Shown here piece after piece: positions 37,334 through 46,014 of a DNA stretch of 64,000 nt; the stretch's first letter is position 1; every line of letters starts with the position of its first letter. Location of the stretch: contig NZ_AAYC01000001.1 in NCBI RefSeq assembly GCF_000169455.1, forward strand, positions 582,001 to 646,000, in the 5' to 3' direction. A model generated the notes under the pieces. The model worked only from the letters and a program-made list of their open reading frames with translations. It was not told the origin of the DNA and searched no databases. Both the position numbers and the translations under genes were made by a program. This DNA is from Roseobacter sp. SK209-2-6 (GTDB lineage Bacteria > Pseudomonadota > Alphaproteobacteria > Rhodobacterales > Rhodobacteraceae).

Positions 37334-38494
37334 ATGAAAAAACTGACATCCATTGCCGTGGCTGGGGCTTTTGCTCTGGCTTCGGGCACGACAGCTTGGG
37401 CAGAGACGCAAGGCGTTAGCGATAGTGAAGTGGTTTTTGGGTCGGTAAATGACCTGAGCGGGATCTTCGCTGCGGTTGGCGTACCCGCCGTGAACGGCGC
37501 AAATATGCGGTTCGAGGAAGCCAATGCTGCGGGTGGCGTGCATGGCCGCCAGCTCCGCTTTGTTGTGGAAGACAATGGCTATCAGATCCCACGTGCGATG
37601 CAGGGCTATAACAAGCTGCTCAATCGTGACAAAGTCTTTGCGATGCTGCTGTCTTTAGGCACCCCGATGAATATCGCCGGGTTCAAGCTGCTCGATCCGA
37701 AAGGCATTCCTAACGTGGGCCCTCTGACCGCCGCACGGCAGATGCTGCAGGACCCGGTTGAGAACAAGTTCATTGGATTCTCAAGCTACTATGATCAGGT
37801 GCATGCGGGTGTCACCTATCTTGCGGGTGAGTTTGGCGCCAAAGAAGTTTGCTCTATGTATATCCCTTCTGATTTTGGTAAGGAAATTCAAGAGGGTACG
37901 GCGGAAACGGCAAGGGAGCTGGGACTGTCTTTTGCTGCTGAAACCACCCATAAGCCGGATGAGTTGGATTTTGTGGGATCCTTGACCAAACTCAAAGCAG
38001 CCGGCTGTGATGTGGTGACCATGGCTCTGGGCGTTCGCCAGGGCATTACCGTGGTCGGAACCGCCAAGAAGATTGGCTGGACGGATGTGAAGTTTCTGAA
38101 CACCTCCGCAGGCTTCTTGGACGTGGTTGCCGCTGTGCCTGGTGGTGTCACCGAAGGTCTCTATGCGGCTGCCGGTTGGGTCGACCTTGTGGCCCGTGCT
38201 GAGGACCCGGTTCCGGCCAAATTTATGGCGGACTATGAGGCCAAGTTTGGTCACCCGGCCAGTGGATTTGCGATGCTGGGATATTCGGCTGCAGATACAG
38301 TGGTGCGAGCGCTGGAGGCAGCGGGTCAAGATCTGACACATGAGAGCTTTATCAAAGGCATGGAAAGCTTGAACTACTTCGACGATCTTACCGACTCAAA
38401 GGTTACCTATGGCCCGGATGATCATCGCGGCGCGGATGACATTGTTATCTCTGTGGTTGAGAACGGAAAATGGAAAGTTCTGAGCCGTCAATAA
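37334..38494 (+). CDS. Periplasmic substrate-binding protein of the Liv-type importer
   Basis: A 386-residue type I periplasmic binding protein with signal peptide MKKLTSIAVAGAFALASG and cleavage near AWA-ET. The fold's opening FGSVNDLSGIFAAVG and the conserved GVHGRQL are typical of LivK/amide/aromatic acid binders. A very good ribosome site (GGGAGG, 8 nt) suggests high expression. It captures the substrate for the permeases and ATPases encoded upstream. Its specificity cannot be read from sequence; hydrophobic or aromatic carboxylates are a reasonable guess from the operon's CoA ligase. Confidence 0.92.
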   Translation: MKKLTSIAVAGAFALASGTTAWAETQGVSDSEVVFGSVNDLSGIFAAVGVPAVNGANMRFEEANAAGGVHGRQLRFVVEDNGYQIPRAMQGYNKLLNRDKVFAMLLSLGTPMNIAGFKLLDPKGIPNVGPLTAARQMLQDPVENKFIGFSSYYDQVHAGVTYLAGEFGAKEVCSMYIPSDFGKEIQEGTAETARELGLSFAAETTHKPDELDFVGSLTKLKAAGCDVVTMALGVRQGITVVGTAKKIGWTDVKFLNTSAGFLDVVAAVPGGVTEGLYAAAGWVDLVARAEDPVPAKFMADYEAKFGHPASGFAMLGYSAADTVVRALEAAGQDLTHESFIKGMESLNYFDDLTDSKVTYGPDDHRGADDIVISVVENGKWKVLSRQ

Positions 38495-38547
38495 GCCCTG
38501 GGGAGGGGCTTCTCGCTAGGCCCCAACCTCACAACTGACACATTCGG

Positions 38548-38580
38548 CCCGGCTCTCGTCCAGAGTGCCGGGTTCTTTGT
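38548..38580 (+). terminator. Terminator of the ABC importer operon
   Basis: CCCGGC (38548-38553) and GCCGGG (38567-38572), with an internal TCT/AGA extension, form a stem followed by TTCTTTGT. It lies 54 bp after the binding-protein stop. Confidence 0.65.
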
Positions 38581-38902
38581 TCTAGCAGCCAGAGGGAAGA
38601 AGGCTATCTGGCAAGGATAGTAGCGCATGGCTGCGCGACCATTTTGTCCTCATCAAGTGAAGGGCAAAATGAGGTGAGACCCTGCAAAGTGCGTCACGTG
38701 GGCGACCAATCTGTCTATCGCGTGTCTCTGCTGCGGTACTTCTGCATTGCGTGGTTCAGGAAAAACGGGTCTATAAGCTTGAGTCTTTGGTTGTGGTGTG
38801 CGCTTCTTGCTATTCCTTAACTTGTAAAGCAATGAAAAATAGTCTAGATGCGTCACACATGGGGATTTGCGATCCGGTTGCGGATCTACCTCTTTGTTAT
38901 TG

Positions 38903-38926
38903 TTGCAACTCCCTCGATGGTTGCAA
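38903..38926. promoter_or_regulatory. Operator candidate upstream of the orphan TPR regulator
   Basis: TTGCAAC and GTTGCAA are perfect 7-bp inverted arms with a 10-nt spacer, about 125 bp upstream of the regulator start at 39053. Nearby (38871-38886) a second 6-bp dyad exists. The binding protein is unknown; autoregulation is possible. Confidence 0.35.
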
Positions 38927-39052
38927 AACATTTAGACAAGTCATCGAAGTAATCGATTGATGCCATTTTGAGTGTGAATGATTTTTTTTATTTACAAGTT
39001 TGCTTTGTATTGTTGTAATTTGACTGTGGGGTGATTGTATTAGGAATGTATT

Positions 39053-40699
39053 ATGAGTACCTTGCTTAGAATTCGAAAATTTGGTGCCTTTCTGGTTGCC
39101 TCTCCGAGCGGTGAGACAATTCCTCTGGGAGCGAAACATCAAGCTCTGTTGGCCTTGTTGTCTACCGCTGAATCGGGTGTGAGAACTCGCGCTTTCTTGG
39201 AGCAGACACTGTGGAGTTTGGCACAGCCCGAGCAGGCTAAGGCAAGCTTGAGAACAGCCCTTTCGACCCTTCGCCGACATCTAGGCCCCGAAGCTGCGCG
39301 CTTGATTGATGCCAACCGCGAAAGAGTGACGCTGGATCTGCAGCGCATATCCTTTGAGGAAAACGTGCGCGGTCTGGAATTCATGGAGGGGTTCGAACTC
39401 CCCTATGAGGCAAACTTTGGAAAGTGGCTTAAGCAGACACGCGAGGAACTATCTTCGAGCCCTGTGGTTGAGACTTTTCAGGACTTTCGCCCAAGGTCAG
39501 CCCCTCTTCTGCCGCTGATCGCGGTTCTCCCTTTTGTGCAGATCGCTCCTGGAGAAGATACCTCTCCCCTAGGATCCTTGATCTCCGAAGAGCTGTCGCG
39601 TTGCCTTGCACGCAGTCAAGCCTTCACAGTGACCTCTTATCTGGCCTCGCGCCAGTTTGATCTGGCAAGGGTGCGGCCATCTGAGGTTTCTGCCGTCGCA
39701 GGCGTCAAATTCTTGGTTTCCGGATCAGTACGGGCCAATGGGCAGCAAATGTCAGCAGAAATAGAGCTGCACGATGCTGAGCGAGAGCAGGTGATCTGGT
39801 CGCGTCACTTCGAAGGGGCCTTGTCAGATCTGATGCTCGGTAAAAGTGCGGCGCTGGAACAAGCGACGCGTCAAATAGGTCAGACCTTGGTAGGTGATGC
39901 CGTTAGGGTTTCCGGGTTTAAACCGCTATCCAGTTTGGAAGGGCATACCTTACTGATGGCGGCTATTTCCATGATGCAGGAAATGACGCCTGATCGCTTT
40001 GGTCGTGCGCGTGAGATTCTAAATGTCCTCTTGGATCGGGATCCCAAACATCCTTTGGTCCTCACCTGGCTTGGCTTCTGGCATGTGTTCCGTGTGCAAA
40101 AAGGCTTCTCGAGTGATCGGCAGTTGGATGCTCAATTGGCAACTCAACTCGCCAGTAGTGCCTTGACTGCGGACCCTTCCTTTTCTTTGGCGCTCACCCT
40201 GAAGGGGGCCATTGCAAGCCACCTGCTGTTCCACTTTGATTTGGCACAAGAATCCTATGATCTCGCCCTAAAAGACAACCCGAATGAAGCCCTGGCGATA
40301 CTGTTAAAAGGAGCGACCAGTGCGTATCAGGATCATCCTATCGAGGCTGTGAAGCTGACTGATGCAGCGCGAAAGCTCACGCCTCTGGGTCCACAACGCT
40401 ACTATTTTGACTCTGTCGCGGCTTTTGCCAATCTCTCAGCGCAGAACTATGAAAGGGCGATTGAACTCGCGGATAGCTCTCTGCAGATACATTCAAATTA
40501 TCCCGGGAGCCTGCGCACCAAGGCTATCGCACTGCAACTCAGCGGGAGAGAGGGCGAAGCCAAGGCGGTGGTGAAGGATTTGATCGCAAGCAGTCCAGAT
40601 TTCAATATCACTCAATACAATCGCAACCATCCAGCCGCAGGTACTCCAGCGGGCGGGGAATGGGCTCATGCGCTCAAACAGGCCGGTGTGCCAGACTAA
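39053..40699 (+). CDS. Winged-helix (SARP/BTAD-like) regulator with TolB-like and TPR regions
   Basis: A 548-residue cytoplasmic protein. Residues 1-100 form an OmpR/SARP-type winged helix (LLRIRKFGAFLV...ASLRTALSTLRRHLG). Residues 155-290 match the TolB-like segment often seen in adenylate cyclase- or CadC-like regulators (IAVLPFVQIAPGED, FLVSGSVRANGQQM). The rest is helical TPR-like repeats. No TM helix is visible. It stands alone between an AT-rich upstream region and a quinone reductase, so its targets are unknown. Confidence 0.78.
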   Translation: MSTLLRIRKFGAFLVASPSGETIPLGAKHQALLALLSTAESGVRTRAFLEQTLWSLAQPEQAKASLRTALSTLRRHLGPEAARLIDANRERVTLDLQRISFEENVRGLEFMEGFELPYEANFGKWLKQTREELSSSPVVETFQDFRPRSAPLLPLIAVLPFVQIAPGEDTSPLGSLISEELSRCLARSQAFTVTSYLASRQFDLARVRPSEVSAVAGVKFLVSGSVRANGQQMSAEIELHDAEREQVIWSRHFEGALSDLMLGKSAALEQATRQIGQTLVGDAVRVSGFKPLSSLEGHTLLMAAISMMQEMTPDRFGRAREILNVLLDRDPKHPLVLTWLGFWHVFRVQKGFSSDRQLDAQLATQLASSALTADPSFSLALTLKGAIASHLLFHFDLAQESYDLALKDNPNEALAILLKGATSAYQDHPIEAVKLTDAARKLTPLGPQRYYFDSVAAFANLSAQNYERAIELADSSLQIHSNYPGSLRTKAIALQLSGREGEAKAVVKDLIASSPDFNITQYNRNHPAAGTPAGGEWAHALKQAGVPD

Positions 40700-41015
40700 G
40701 GTTTCGATCTGTAAAACCGCGAATGGTGCGCAGCTCTAGTGACCTGAGGGAGAGGTACCAAAACAGAAACCCTTTGTGCACTCAGGGTAAGGGGTATTGG
40801 GTTTGTCGCTAACTCAAAGCGCAGGTGCGACCCCTGGGTTTCTATCTCTTTGACGAGACACATGTTGCTTTGTTATGCTGGTCACGCTCACTTTCCCGCG
40901 CCGGGGTGTCGCAAGTTCCGTCTTTTACCATGTTTGGCAAGACCTTTGGTTTTGCTTGCATGTCCTTGCATGATGGCTTTGGCTGCAGCGGACTAGGGAA
41001 AGAAGGAAATCCGAG
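40700..41015. other. Intergenic region before the quinone oxidoreductase
   Basis: About 316 bp. I see no gene, RNA or strong palindrome. It ends with a purine-rich ribosome site (GAAAGAAGGAAA) upstream of the ATG at 41016. Confidence 0.35.
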
Positions 41016-42002
41016 ATGAAGGCTGTAACTTACCGGCGCTTTGGTGCGGCAGATGATGTGTTGCAAATTGAGGAAGTTGCTCTACCAGAGCCAAGAACCG
41101 GAGAAGTCCGGGTGGATTTGGCCTTTTCCGGGATCAATCCATCGGATGTAAAGATGCGCACCAGAGGGCAGCCTGGTCTGAGTGGATTTCCCTGGGACTA
41201 CATCATTCCGCACAGCGACGGTTCCGGAGTGATTACAGCAGTGGGGGGCGGGGTTCCAAAAGAACGGATCGGTCAGAGAGTTTGGCTGTGGAATGGGCAG
41301 TTTCGCCGTTCCTGCGGTACAGCGGCTGAGCAGATTGCCCTACCTGCGTCTCAAGCCGTCCCCTTGCCCGAGAGCGTCAGCCTTGAAGAGGGCGCCGTGT
41401 TGGGGATTCCTGGTTTAACGGCTTGCTTTGCCGTCTTTGGAAACGGCCCCGTTGCGGGAAAAACCATTTTGGTGCAGGGCGGCGCAGGCACTGTTGGAAT
41501 GTTGGCGGTGCAATTGGCCAAGTGGGGCGGGGCACAGGTCATTGCGACCTGTAGCGCGGCCCATTTTGATCGGGTCAAGGATGCAGGGGCAGGAGCCGTT
41601 TTGGACTATTCTGACCCAAATCTTGCCGACAAAATTCTGCAGGCCAATGCGGGACAGAAAATCGATCAGATCATTGAGGTCGAGTTTGGCGCCAACCTCG
41701 CAGTGGATGCCGAAGTCGTTGCGGAAAACGGCCGAATAGTTGCCTATGGTTCAGCAAAAGAAATGCAGCCGGAATTTCCCTTCCTGCCGCTCCTTTTTAA
41801 GGCCGTCACGGTCGAGATCATCCTTGTTTATCTCTTGACCGAAACGCAACGCTCCAATGCCATTGCCAAGCTGCACGAAGCCCTGGAAGCAAAGGCTGTG
41901 ACTGTCGAAATCGAGAAAATTTACGACTTTTCAGATGCTTGCGATGCTCACATGGCTGTGGAAACAGGTAATAGAGAAGGTGCTGTTCTGCTGCGGATCT
42001 AA
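41016..42002 (+). CDS. NADPH:quinone oxidoreductase-like MDR enzyme
   Basis: A 328-residue zinc-free medium-chain reductase (zeta-crystallin/Qor group). The catalytic fold begins MKAVTYRRFGAADDVLQIEE; the cofactor-binding site is LVQGGAGTVGMLAVQLA (about residues 152-168). No structural zinc Cys cluster is present. It probably reduces quinones or enones with NADPH. Single gene; the chromosomal neighbours give no pathway clue. Confidence 0.88.
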   Translation: MKAVTYRRFGAADDVLQIEEVALPEPRTGEVRVDLAFSGINPSDVKMRTRGQPGLSGFPWDYIIPHSDGSGVITAVGGGVPKERIGQRVWLWNGQFRRSCGTAAEQIALPASQAVPLPESVSLEEGAVLGIPGLTACFAVFGNGPVAGKTILVQGGAGTVGMLAVQLAKWGGAQVIATCSAAHFDRVKDAGAGAVLDYSDPNLADKILQANAGQKIDQIIEVEFGANLAVDAEVVAENGRIVAYGSAKEMQPEFPFLPLLFKAVTVEIILVYLLTETQRSNAIAKLHEALEAKAVTVEIEKIYDFSDACDAHMAVETGNREGAVLLRI

Positions 42003-42124
42003 GCCAGAGCGGGGTGTGAGATCAAATTTGGCGCTGCTTCGAGGGGGCGGAAAAAAAATGTTCCCAAATTGTAAGAAACCCCCTTGCGCCCCCCTCAAAC
42101 TCCCACTAGAACGCGGCTCACCGA
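42003..42124. other. Spacer between quinone oxidoreductase and tRNA-Gln
   Basis: A 122-bp gap with a G-rich stretch followed by an A-run (about 42040-42060). No gene is seen. Confidence 0.3.
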
Positions 42125-42199
42125 TGGGGTGTGGCCAAGTGGTAAGGCAACAGTTTTTGGTACTGAAGATCGTAGGTTCGAATCCTACCACCCCAGCCA
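42125..42199 (+). tRNA. tRNA-Gln (anticodon TTG), CCA encoded
   Basis: The cloverleaf can be drawn completely. The acceptor arms are TGGGGTG (42125-42131) and CACCCCA (42189-42195); the D-stem is GCC/GGC; the anticodon loop TTTTGGT reads TTG; the T-arm is GTAGG-TTCGAAT-CCTAC; then discriminator G and an encoded CCA (42197-42199). The outermost anticodon-stem pair is an A-A mismatch. It decodes glutamine CAA and CAG. Confidence 0.93.
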
Positions 42200-42691
42200 C
42201 TTCTCATGAAAAGACGAAGAAAAAGAGAGCTTTCGCGGGCTCATTTTAGGAAATGTGTCTCAGTCAATCGAAATTGTGACACTGTGTGTAGTACAATCCG
42301 TTGCGCACAATGCGCGCTAGCGCTCCGACTCCTACCATAAGAAACCAAAACACTGCGTCGGCCTTTACCTCATGCGATGTGGGCGGGCCTTCTATTTCCG
42401 CAAACGCCTTTCCAGGAGGCTATCAAGCTCATTTCTCTGTATTTCCCCGCGTACTGACCTCCCGCTCGGCACCGTGAAACGAGCCGCCAGGCTTCTCACG
42501 GTCTATGAACGAACGGAGAAAGAAATCGTGGACGCCTCTAACTCGCCGGATGTGAACCCTGCGGGAACCAAGGGCAGAGGAGGGCAGGCTCCCTCACCCT
42601 TGGAGTAAATAGAAGGCGGGTTTTTAGATTTGTCCACATAGTTGCCTTTGTCGTAGCAGGAGAAGCTGCTGCCAATGGGAGTGTTCAATCC
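42200..42691. other. Gene-poor region downstream of tRNA-Gln
   Basis: About 490 bp. A weak hairpin GAGC/GCTC near 42226-42242 followed by ATTTT may terminate the tRNA. An open frame at 42372-42608 has no recognisable domain or good ribosome site and is not called. No integrase, and no repeat of the tRNA 3' end, is visible. Confidence 0.4.
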
Positions 42692-43630
42692 TCAGGTGGT
42701 GCGTCTTTTCCCGACGAGCAGCATCTGCTCTAGGGAAGGGGCTTTCTCATCAGGCAGATTGTCCTTGTGAACGACAAACAAATACAGGCTGGTGAAGTAG
42801 AGGCTTTTTGCAAAGACCGTCGCTGCAGCTATGAAGCCGGAAAGGGTAAAGCTGAGCGCGAGGACACTAAGTGAAGGCAGTGTGTTTACTGTGATCTCAC
42901 CAAACTGGGCCTGAAATCCGTGAGGAAGGTTGTCAGCAAAAAGGTAACCAAAAGCGCCACCGCCAAAAAGGCCAACTACAACGCTGCCTGCGAATATGGA
43001 CTGTGCCACGCCGCCTGCCAGGTCAATACCGATAACGCCCACTAGGGCCTCTGGGACATGGCTGCGCAGCTCTTTCAGGCGTGTGACCAGCGTTTTGATA
43101 CCGGCTTTTTCAACGACAATTGCGGAAATCCCGAAGTTCGATACCAGATCCCAAACCTCTGCGACAACGAAGACCACGATCGCAATTAGAAATCCCAGAA
43201 ACCCCTCTTGTTTGCTATCCGATGCTCGCCGAACCAAGACCGAGATTAAGCCGATGAACAGCAGGGAAAACAGGTTGCCGAACAGGGTCTTTGCAATCCC
43301 GATACTGCTGACCTGACCACTGATCAGTACATCCCGTGTCATTTGGCTCATCGCTGCCTGCAGGAAAATCTGGACAAGAATTTCGAAGGGCAAATACGCC
43401 AGAAAGACAAGCATCAAAGGAAAGGCCTGATCCCAATTCTGGGTCACAAAACCAAGGTAAAGCAGATAGAGGGCCAAAAGCCCCCGACCGGCTTTCAGGA
43501 CAAAGAGGATCAGGAACGGAAGGAAAACTCGGACATCTGATCCCAGGACAGAGAGCGATGCCCGGATCATTTCGCCAATACGGCCTGTTTTCGCCCCAAA
43601 CAGGGCGAGCATTTGAGGTATAAATTGCAT
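42692..43630 (-). CDS. Multi-pass membrane protein of unknown function
   Basis: A 312-residue integral membrane protein with about six hydrophobic segments (for example VFLPFLILFVLKAGRGLLAL, FLGFLIAIVVFVVAEVW and IFAGSVVVGLFGGGAFGYL). I recognise no catalytic motif. It begins 8 bp after the vWA gene and is the last gene of a three-gene minus-strand unit. A role as membrane partner of the vWA protein is inference. Bacterial membrane proteins annotated DUF6159 have a similar topology, but I cannot confirm membership. Confidence 0.7.
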   Translation of the reverse strand: MQFIPQMLALFGAKTGRIGEMIRASLSVLGSDVRVFLPFLILFVLKAGRGLLALYLLYLGFVTQNWDQAFPLMLVFLAYLPFEILVQIFLQAAMSQMTRDVLISGQVSSIGIAKTLFGNLFSLLFIGLISVLVRRASDSKQEGFLGFLIAIVVFVVAEVWDLVSNFGISAIVVEKAGIKTLVTRLKELRSHVPEALVGVIGIDLAGGVAQSIFAGSVVVGLFGGGAFGYLFADNLPHGFQAQFGEITVNTLPSLSVLALSFTLSGFIAAATVFAKSLYFTSLYLFVVHKDNLPDEKAPSLEQMLLVGKRRTT

Positions 43631-43638
43631 GTTTCAGC

Positions 43639-45078
43639 CTATTCGACAGAGAGGGAGCGGGTGGCCACAATGCGGTCCGCCTCAGCATAGAAAAAGCGCA
43701 GCTCATATTGACCCGGTTCGTCAGGCGCGGTGAGGCGAATGAAATGGCTGTCCGTTGCAGCATAACCACTCAAATGTGGGAGTGGGTCGTCAGGTTTGGC
43801 CAGCGCGATATAGTCACTTGGATTGGGGACAAGGCCTGTCCAAAGAACGCCAAACTCTACTCCGGCTGAGACCGAGGCCGGAGCCTTCAATTTTAGCTTT
43901 GGATCTGACAAAGAAATTGGGGTACGGGCCAGTACTGTCCAGGGATCTGTTGTGGCTATGTATACAATTTCATAGTCCCCTGGATGAGAGGGCATACGCA
44001 GGGATTGTTGCGCGGCACCGATGGTTTCGAAATAGAAACTGGTGGCCGGAAAGCCCTCTGCTTTGGGTGCGATGCCGACAAAGTCTTTTTCTGATCCGCG
44101 ACCTTGCCAGTTGACCAACACAGAGCTTCCGGTAGTGCCAGAGGCGGGGGCGCTGATGGAGGCCACCATTGGGGTTACTTCAAGCGGTTGTCTGGCTAAA
44201 ACTTCGCCGGTTTCTGCCTGTACATATACAAGATCATAGGGGCCCTCTTGCGGCGGCACAGGAAGAGGAGCTGGATTGCCGTGATCAATACCGATCCGAG
44301 ACGAAAAGGCGCCTACGTCAGCATTCGGAGCAAGGGTGCCGATCCAGTCTCCGGCTTCGCCTGGACCTTGCCATGCGATTTCTATCACCTGGCCAGCCCG
44401 GGCTTTGGCGGGACCAGTTAGGGTTGCTTTGGCCGCAGCAGCCTCTGGACCTGTAGCCGCTTTGGTCACATGGCTAAGCGCCGCAGACAACCCCTCTGCG
44501 CCCTTGGCATCCAGATAGACCCCACCTGTGTTTTCAGCCAGGCATTGCAATTGCGCTCGCGCGGCGTCATCGGCGATGCCGAAGCCGATCGCATGCAAGG
44601 TGAAATCAACACCAGCGGCTTCCAGCTCCGCCCCGATGGCACAGGGATCACGTCCACAGGTTTCCTCACCATCGGAAATCAGAATGACGGTTGCTTTCTC
44701 TTCGCTGAGGTGCAGGCCTTCGGCGGCCTGTATCACTGCAGCAGAGAGAGGCGTCTTTCCTTTTGGAGTGATCGCATCAACCGCTTTGGAAATTGCTTCT
44801 CGGGTACCCGCAGCAGGGGCAATCAATTGCTCAATATCGCTGCAATCTCCCTTTTGCCGGTGCCCATAGGCCATGAGGCCGACTTCTTGATTTGGTGACA
44901 GGTCCACCAACAGTTTCTGCAAGACCTGTTGGGCTATGGTTATCTTGGCGACTCCTTCAATTTGTCCCCACATTGACCCTGAGGCATCAAGCACAAAGGT
45001 GCTGCGTGTCGTTTCGTTGGCGGCAAGGGGGGCGGAAACTCCTGCCAACAAAGTGGCAATCATCAGTTTTTTCAGCAT
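43639..45078 (-). CDS. Secreted von Willebrand A protein with three Ig-like repeats
   Basis: A 479-residue exported protein. A signal peptide (MLKKLMIATLLAGVSAPLAA) is followed by a vWA domain (about 25-205) with an intact metal site DASGSM at 31-36 and downstream ISDGEETCG. Then come three repeats of about 85-95 residues (about 218-303, 306-393 and 396-479), each with the pattern AGxxxxVxWxG...DxIxI...PGxYELxY...LAxxPL, resembling Ig-like or carbohydrate-binding beta domains. Conserved Cys pairs suggest disulfides in the periplasm. It sits between a secreted partner and a membrane protein, all within 13 bp of each other. Binding to envelope or extracellular ligands is likely; the precise role is unknown. 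Confidence 0.85.
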   Translation of the reverse strand: MLKKLMIATLLAGVSAPLAANETTRSTFVLDASGSMWGQIEGVAKITIAQQVLQKLLVDLSPNQEVGLMAYGHRQKGDCSDIEQLIAPAAGTREAISKAVDAITPKGKTPLSAAVIQAAEGLHLSEEKATVILISDGEETCGRDPCAIGAELEAAGVDFTLHAIGFGIADDAARAQLQCLAENTGGVYLDAKGAEGLSAALSHVTKAATGPEAAAAKATLTGPAKARAGQVIEIAWQGPGEAGDWIGTLAPNADVGAFSSRIGIDHGNPAPLPVPPQEGPYDLVYVQAETGEVLARQPLEVTPMVASISAPASGTTGSSVLVNWQGRGSEKDFVGIAPKAEGFPATSFYFETIGAAQQSLRMPSHPGDYEIVYIATTDPWTVLARTPISLSDPKLKLKAPASVSAGVEFGVLWTGLVPNPSDYIALAKPDDPLPHLSGYAATDSHFIRLTAPDEPGQYELRFFYAEADRIVATRSLSVE

Positions 45079-45082
45079 TGTT

Positions 45083-45886
45083 TCAGTCTCCTACCCGGAT
45101 CCAGTTCCCGGTCGAGATCGCCGCGCAATGGTCTGTTTTGAAAACTGCGATAGCTTCTGGTGGCAGGGCAACATGCATCTCGGAGCGATGTGAGATCCGA
45201 TCCGGACTGTTCACGGTCAAGGTCCACTGCAGATAGGAACGTTTTCCGCCATAGGCCGGTGATTGCGCAAAAACATGCTCCATCGCACGGGTTTCCCAGT
45301 TGCCAGGTGCTGTTGCTTTCCATTGTGATGCATAGGCGTTCATTTGCAGCTGGTCTGGATGGAAGGGGGAGGCAAAGGTCAGGCGCTGCGGCGTTGTTGC
45401 CTCTGCGGGCAATGCCACCATATTGGCGGGCATGCTTTGGGTCATGATTGCCGGGCAACCTTCAAAGGTGACCGGCGTTGCTTCCAGTTTCCAGAGGCCC
45501 GATTTTGGCTGTACGCCAGTATCAATGGAAACCACCTGATCGCCGGTTGGAGTAAGATCAAGCGCGATTGGCAGATCGTTAGGTGCACAGTGATCTGGTC
45601 CAATGTAGTGAAAACTATCCACTCCTAGACCGAGGACGACCTGCGCCGCATCCAGATCCTGGCGGGGCACCCAATAGCCATCCCCTTCATATGTCACCAA
45701 GAGATGATCAGCACTCGGCGCAGACCCATAGTCGCGGTGTCTCAAGGTGGCCTCATCGGCGTCAGGCACGATGTATTCGGCGGTACCCTTGTCAGAAAAG
45801 CGGATGGTCGCAGGCAAGCATTCAGCAGCGGATAGCGTCGCGGGCAACAGGAGTAACCCTGCACTGAAGACAAAAAATAGGCGCAT
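45083..45886 (-). CDS. Secreted protein of unknown function
   Basis: A 267-residue protein with signal peptide MRLFFVFSAGLLLLPATLSA and mature start at AECLP. It has six Cys and is beta-rich, with no family I recognise. ATG 45886 was chosen; the frame is open to 45907. First gene of the unit with the vWA and membrane proteins (4-bp gap), and divergent from the LuxR/hydrolase fusion (128 bp). It may be an extracytoplasmic partner of the vWA protein. Confidence 0.7.
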   Translation of the reverse strand: MRLFFVFSAGLLLLPATLSAAECLPATIRFSDKGTAEYIVPDADEATLRHRDYGSAPSADHLLVTYEGDGYWVPRQDLDAAQVVLGLGVDSFHYIGPDHCAPNDLPIALDLTPTGDQVVSIDTGVQPKSGLWKLEATPVTFEGCPAIMTQSMPANMVALPAEATTPQRLTFASPFHPDQLQMNAYASQWKATAPGNWETRAMEHVFAQSPAYGGKRSYLQWTLTVNSPDRISHRSEMHVALPPEAIAVFKTDHCAAISTGNWIRVGD

Positions 45887-46014
45887 GAGTATCCGAAGTC
45901 CTTCCAATCACTTTCAAATCTTTTGAGATCTGCCTTACCGGCTTTGCTCTTACGCCTCATGACCAGTTTTGGTTATATGCGGTGAGAAAACTGAGATGCC
46001 ATGACAGGGGTGCG

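Larger units (their letters stand above)
38495..39052. other. 558-bp intergenic region with terminator and AT-rich promoter zone
   Basis: The left part holds the importer operon terminator. From about 38800 the sequence turns AT-rich, with two clean dyads: GATCCG-GTTG-CGGATC (38871-38886) and TTGCAAC/GTTGCAA (38903-38909, 38920-38926). The last 110 bp before the orphan regulator are very T-rich. No gene is supported. Confidence 0.45.

Noticed and set aside
42372-42608. 78-codon open frame downstream of tRNA-Gln
   Set aside because: Low-complexity, Arg-rich, no good ribosome site and no family resemblance.
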